Source: an uncultured Clostridia bacterium
Lineage (GTDB): Bacteria; Bacillota; Clostridia; TANB77; CAG-508
Assembly (NCBI GenBank): GCA_948585895.1
Contig: CAPBNZ010000065.1
Span: 1-8,429 of the forward strand
Length of the DNA: 8,429 nt
Direction: 5' to 3'
The translations under genes were made by a program, and so were the position numbers. Below the pieces are notes generated by a model, which saw only the letters and a list, made by a program, of their open reading frames with translations, was not told the DNA's origin and did no database searches. Numbering within the stretch: position 1 is the stretch's first letter; the number at the start of each line of letters is the position of its first letter. Shown here one piece after another: positions 5,558-8,429 of this stretch.

Positions 5558-5576
5558 TATGAAAGGAGGGTAAAAA

Positions 5577-5742
5577 GTGTCAAAGTGTAAAGTAATTGCC
5601 ATAGCTAATCAAAAACGGTGGAGTAGGAAAAACAACTACAACAGCTAATTTGGGAAATGGGCTAGCTAGAAAGGGGAAAAAGGTATTACTAATAGATTTA
5701 GATCCACATAGAGATATTTATTATATACTTAAATTACATTGA
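5577..5742 (+). pseudogene. parA: 5' remnant of a ParA/Soj-type ATPase with a +1 frameshift
   Basis: A GTG start follows GAAAGGAGGG by six bases. The reading MSKCKVIAIANQK is the classic ParA N-terminus. After AAA (5613-5615) one extra base, the C at 5616, breaks the frame. Skipping it restores the deviant Walker A, GGVGKTTTTANLGNGLARKG, and the following strand KVLLIDLDP (Walker A' region). The frame then drifts (HRDIYYILKLH) and ends at TGA 5740-5742. Normal ParA is about 250-280 aa, so about four fifths, including Walker B and the partner-binding parts, is missing. It is non-functional as it stands: a leftover of a plasmid- or ICE-type partition gene, perhaps cut by insertion of the recombinase module that starts about 40 bases later. 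Confidence 0.82.
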
Positions 5743-5743
5743 G

Positions 5744-5755
5744 GGTATATATACC
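5744..5755. promoter_or_regulatory. Perfect 12-bp palindrome upstream of the recombinase
   Basis: GGTATATATACC is its own reverse complement. It lies directly after the parA remnant stop and 13 bases before the AGGAGGTGA of the recombinase gene. It could be a regulator site or part of a recombination site, since serine recombinase genes of this type often lie next to an element end. Neither is proved, and no second copy is visible in the window. Confidence 0.35.
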
Positions 5756-5784
5756 AAAACCGTGTACGAGGAGGTGAGAATTAG

Positions 5785-7866
5785 TTGGCTAGAATAAAGG
5801 ATTTAGATAGAATTACAGCCCTTTATGAAAGATTATCAAGAGATGATGAACTACAAGGAGAGTCAAACAGTATTTCTAATCAAAAGAACTTTTTAGAAGA
5901 TTATGCAAGAAAAAATGGCTTTGTAAATATAAAACATTATACAGATGATGGATATACAGGAAGAAATTTTAAAAGACCAGGATTTCAAGAAATGCTTGAT
6001 GATATTGAAAATAACAAAATAGGAACTGTTATTGTAAAAGATATGAGCCGTTTAGGTAGAAATTATTTACAAGTAGGTTTTTATACTGATATGTTATTTC
6101 CCAAAAAAGATGTTCATTTTATTGCAATTAACAATAATGTAGATAGTGAGAGTGAAAATCCCTCTCAAAATGATTTTGCTCCATTTTTAAATATAATGAA
6201 CGAATGGTATTCAAAAGACACAAGTAATAAAATAAAATCTATATTTTCTTCAAGAATGCAAGAGGGAAAAAGATGTAGTGGCTCAATTCCTTATGGATAT
6301 TATAGAAAATTAGGAGATAAACAAACATTATATGTTGACCCTATTGCTTCAAAAGTTATTGTGCGTATATTTGAAATGACAGCAAACGGAATGAATGCGT
6401 ATGAAATAGCAGATATATTAACAGAAGAAAAAGTGCTAACCCCTGCAGCGTTTGCTATGAAATATCATCCAGAACAAATAAGTTATATAGCACCAGAGGG
6501 ATATTGTAAATGGAAAGCTAGTGCAATAGTAGTTATTTTAAATAGGCAAGAATATTTAGGGCATACAATTTTAAGAAAAACTATTAGTACGAATTTCAAA
6601 CTTAATAAAAGAAGAAAAGCAACTAAAGAAGAACAATATTTTTTTCCTAATACACACGAGCCTATAATATCACAAGAATTATGGGATAAGGCTCAAAGAA
6701 ATAGAAGATTTGCACCTCAAAAAAGGGATAGTGATGATATAAGAAATCAAGCAACTTTTCACGGATTATTATTTTGTTTTGACTGTAATAAAAAATTAGT
6801 ATATAAATATCAACCTAATAAAGCTATATCAACTCTTGGTTATGTCTGTACTGATTATAGAGGAAAAAGAGGAATTTGCACATCACATTATATCAATAAT
6901 AACGATTTAAAGGAAATATTACTAGAATATTTAAGGGTTATATCTAAACGAATAATTGAAGATGAAGAATCCTTTATTGAAGAACTAAAAAACAAATGGA
7001 ATAATAATCAAAATAAAAAGCCTATACAAGATAAAACAGATTTAAGAGTTTTACAACGAAGATTTGAAGAACTAGACAAACTTATTTCTAGTTTGTATGA
7101 AAATTATATCAATCAATTACTTCCAGAAAGGCAATATATTTCATTGATGAAAAAATATGATGAAGAACAAAAAGAAGTTGAAACAAAAATAAAAACTCTA
7201 ACAGATAATATTAAAAGTGAAAAACAACCTCCAAAAGTTAATGTTAAGAAGTTTGTTGAACTAATAAAAAAATATAAATATCCAACTGAAATAACTCAAG
7301 AGTTAGTAAGAGAACTAATTGATAAAATAGTAGTATATGAGCCAAAAGGGAAGAAACCTAATCGTACCCAACAAGTAGATATTTATTTTAATTTTATAGG
7401 GAAATATGAACTAGAATATACAAATGAAGAATTGCAAGAAATTCAAAGTAAGAATGAACAGGCTAAAAAAGAAAAAGAAGAACGAGAAAAACAATGGAAA
7501 AAAGACTATCAAAAAGCATATCAGCAAAAGAAAAAAGAAGAAAGACTTGCAAAAAATAATGGACATTTATTTGCAGAAAAAATTTGTGATGTATGTAATA
7601 AGCCTTTTTATCCTCAATATGCTCAACAAAAGTCTTGCAGTGAAGAATGTAAAAAACTTTCTCTAAAAAATACAAGAATGAAATATTATAATGAACACAG
7701 AAAGGCAAAAGCACCAGAAGAAAGAAAATGTATAATTTGTGGTAAAACATTTATGCCAGTTAATGCTCAAGAACTATTATGTTCAAAGGAATGTAAAAGA
7801 GAAAACAGAAATTTAAAGAAAAGGGAATATTACTATCGTGATAAAGAAAAAATGAAACAACAATGA
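5785..7866 (+). CDS. Large serine recombinase (TnpX-like) with two C-terminal zinc-finger-like repeats
   Basis: Site-specific DNA recombinase expected to excise and insert the element through a 5' phosphoserine intermediate. The TTG start is set by AGGAGGTGA seven bases upstream. The resolvase-type catalytic domain covers about residues 8-165: ALYERLSRD has Tyr14, Arg16 and nucleophile Ser18, and DMSRLGRN has Arg89 and Arg92. A 'Recombinase' domain (about 185-310) follows, then a zinc ribbon (Cys331, Cys334, Cys355, Cys365), a coiled coil (about 420-480) and a DUF4368-like segment (about 485-545). After a Lys/Glu-rich helix, two tandem C-x2-C-x13-C-x3-C motifs appear (Cys601/604/618/622 and Cys649/652/666/670), each followed by a basic Tyr-rich tail. 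Total 693 aa, about the size of TnpX (707). All catalytic residues are present and the frame is intact. tnpV follows after a 71-base gap. Confidence 0.93.
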   Translation: MARIKDLDRITALYERLSRDDELQGESNSISNQKNFLEDYARKNGFVNIKHYTDDGYTGRNFKRPGFQEMLDDIENNKIGTVIVKDMSRLGRNYLQVGFYTDMLFPKKDVHFIAINNNVDSESENPSQNDFAPFLNIMNEWYSKDTSNKIKSIFSSRMQEGKRCSGSIPYGYYRKLGDKQTLYVDPIASKVIVRIFEMTANGMNAYEIADILTEEKVLTPAAFAMKYHPEQISYIAPEGYCKWKASAIVVILNRQEYLGHTILRKTISTNFKLNKRRKATKEEQYFFPNTHEPIISQELWDKAQRNRRFAPQKRDSDDIRNQATFHGLLFCFDCNKKLVYKYQPNKAISTLGYVCTDYRGKRGICTSHYINNNDLKEILLEYLRVISKRIIEDEESFIEELKNKWNNNQNKKPIQDKTDLRVLQRRFEELDKLISSLYENYINQLLPERQYISLMKKYDEEQKEVETKIKTLTDNIKSEKQPPKVNVKKFVELIKKYKYPTEITQELVRELIDKIVVYEPKGKKPNRTQQVDIYFNFIGKYELEYTNEELQEIQSKNEQAKKEKEEREKQWKKDYQKAYQQKKKEERLAKNNGHLFAEKICDVCNKPFYPQYAQQKSCSEECKKLSLKNTRMKYYNEHRKAKAPEERKCIICGKTFMPVNAQELLCSKECKRENRNLKKREYYYRDKEKMKQQ

Positions 7867-7937
7867 CAACTTCCTAATGCACATTTGAAAAAGCCTATAA
7901 TATAAAGTAAAATCAAAATTGAAAGGTGGTAATAATT

Positions 7938-8321
7938 ATGGAATTAAAAAATGAATATGTTGATGAAAGAACAGGAATAACTTACACACTAAAAGGAGAT
8001 TATTATTTTCCTAATCTATCAATACCAAAAGATACAAACTTTGCTATTGGAAGATATGGAAAGGCACATTTAAGACATATAAAACAATATAATAAACCTT
8101 TATATACAGACTTACTACTAGACGGAAAATTAAATAAGTATTTACACTCAATAGACGAAAAATGTAATTCTCTTTTAGAAAGTATAATAACAAAACTAGC
8201 TAAACAAGAAAATGTTACAGAAGAATTAAAAGCTAATCATCAATTAGAATGGGTGGCTAGAATGAATAATATTAAGAATAGAGCCGAAGAAATAGTTTAT
8301 AACGAGTATGTATATAACTAA
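7938..8321 (+). CDS. tnpV: TnpV, transposon-encoded accessory protein
   Basis: The ATG at 7938 is used, because GAAAGGTGG (7921-7929) is its ribosome binding site and the GTG at 7926 lies inside that site. The product is 127 aa, typical for TnpV. Family features are clear: IGRYGKAHLRHIKQYNKPLY in the middle, TDLLLDGKLNKYLHSID, and the C-terminal block LEWVARMNNIKNRAEEIVYN. It is small, soluble and mostly helical. TnpV occurs beside TnpX-type recombinases in Tn4451-like elements. Its molecular role is not firmly established; a helper in excision or regulation is often supposed. TATAAT at 7896-7901 upstream has no good -35, so it probably shares the recombinase transcript. A strong terminator follows at 8352. 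Confidence 0.9.
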   Translation: MELKNEYVDERTGITYTLKGDYYFPNLSIPKDTNFAIGRYGKAHLRHIKQYNKPLYTDLLLDGKLNKYLHSIDEKCNSLLESIITKLAKQENVTEELKANHQLEWVARMNNIKNRAEEIVYNEYVYN

Positions 8322-8351
8322 AAAGAAAAAATGAATATAAATGAAATATAT

Positions 8352-8397
8352 AGCCGTATATCTAATGTAAAAACATTGATATAGGCTTTATTTTTTT
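8352..8397 (+). terminator. Rho-independent terminator after tnpV
   Basis: AGCC-G-TATATC-T-AATGT (8352-8368) pairs with ACATT-GATATA-GGCT (8373-8387) over 15 pairs with two single-base bulges and an AAAA loop, followed by a T-rich tract to 8397. It probably closes the recombinase-tnpV transcript. Confidence 0.8.
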
Positions 8398-8402
8398 ACT
8401 AA

Positions 8403-8428
8403 CTGAAAAGCAATATACTTTTCTTCAG
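8403..8428. repeat. Imperfect inverted repeat at the window edge
   Basis: CTGAAAAG (8403-8410) and CTTTTCTTCAG (8418-8428) form an imperfect palindrome, with a three-base bulge on the right side, around CAATATA. It is cut off from its context by the window end. It could be an element end, an operator for the next gene, or chance. Confidence 0.25.
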
Positions 8429-8429
8429 C

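Larger units (their letters stand above)
5743..8397 (+). mobile_element. Recombinase-TnpV mobile module (ends not determined)
   Basis: A large serine recombinase followed by TnpV is the core gene pair of Tn4451-like clostridial mobilisable elements. The limits given are only the interval from the end of the parA remnant to the terminator after tnpV. I found no convincing pair of end repeats. The accessory genes from 4624 on may belong to the same element or to an older one in which this module landed. No relaxase or resistance gene is present in the window. Confidence 0.5.

Noticed and set aside
7424..7750. ORFs on both strands within the 3' part of the recombinase gene
   Set aside because: They are shadows caused by the lysine-rich, A-rich codons. 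The recombinase frame with its paired cysteine motifs explains the region.
7891..8388. AAGCCTAT (7891-7898) and ATAGGCTT (8381-8388) as terminal inverted repeats around tnpV
   Set aside because: Only eight bases match, one copy is part of a terminator stem, and serine recombinase elements do not need terminal inverted repeats.
1..8429. CRISPR array, tRNA or rRNA gene, toxin-antitoxin pair
   Set aside because: No regularly spaced direct repeats, no cloverleaf or rRNA-like segment, and no toxin-like partner beside the XRE or ribbon-helix-helix genes could be seen.

Overview
The window comes from an AT-rich, endospore-forming member of the Clostridia. The evidence is the spoIIIA operon, low G+C with AGA as the dominant arginine codon, strong AGGAGG-type ribosome binding sites, and a TnpX/TnpV-type mobile module of the kind first described in clostridia. 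I cannot name the species.

Positions 1-3682 hold the distal half of the spoIIIA operon on the + strand: the end of spoIIIAD, then spoIIIAE, spoIIIAF, spoIIIAG and spoIIIAH. In known spore formers these proteins build the mother-cell half of the SpoIIIA-SpoIIQ 'feeding tube' channel between mother cell and forespore. spoIIIAF is split by a +1 frameshift at 1926-1932. Its expected C-terminus continues in another frame and overlaps the start of spoIIIAG, as an intact gene would. Two REP-like palindromic elements sit in the intergenic gaps, a short one before spoIIIAE and a 227-bp inverted-repeat pair before spoIIIAH. A bidirectional terminator closes the operon.

Positions 3708-4534 hold a convergent small XRE-family regulator on the - strand, about 300 bases with no recognisable gene, a good promoter, and a broken short ORF whose N-terminus looks like a type IV prepilin leader.

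Positions 4536-8429 are accessory DNA: a 47-aa probable ribbon-helix-helix protein, two unrecognised small proteins, the 5' remnant of a ParA-type ATPase with its own +1 frameshift, a complete 693-aa large serine recombinase with two extra C-terminal zinc-finger-like repeats, and TnpV. Rho-independent hairpins lie between genes, some placed immediately ahead of the next ribosome binding site. Recombinase plus TnpV is the likely excision/integration module. Relaxase, cargo and element ends are not identified here.

The most notable observation is that both clear frameshifts, in the unrelated genes spoIIIAF and parA, occur at the same ten bases (TCAAAAACGG) in the same phase (CAA AAA CGG), both as +1. 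These are the only two in-frame CGG codons I found in the window's genes. A rare-codon or unassigned-codon effect, a shared sequencing artefact, and coincidence are all possible.
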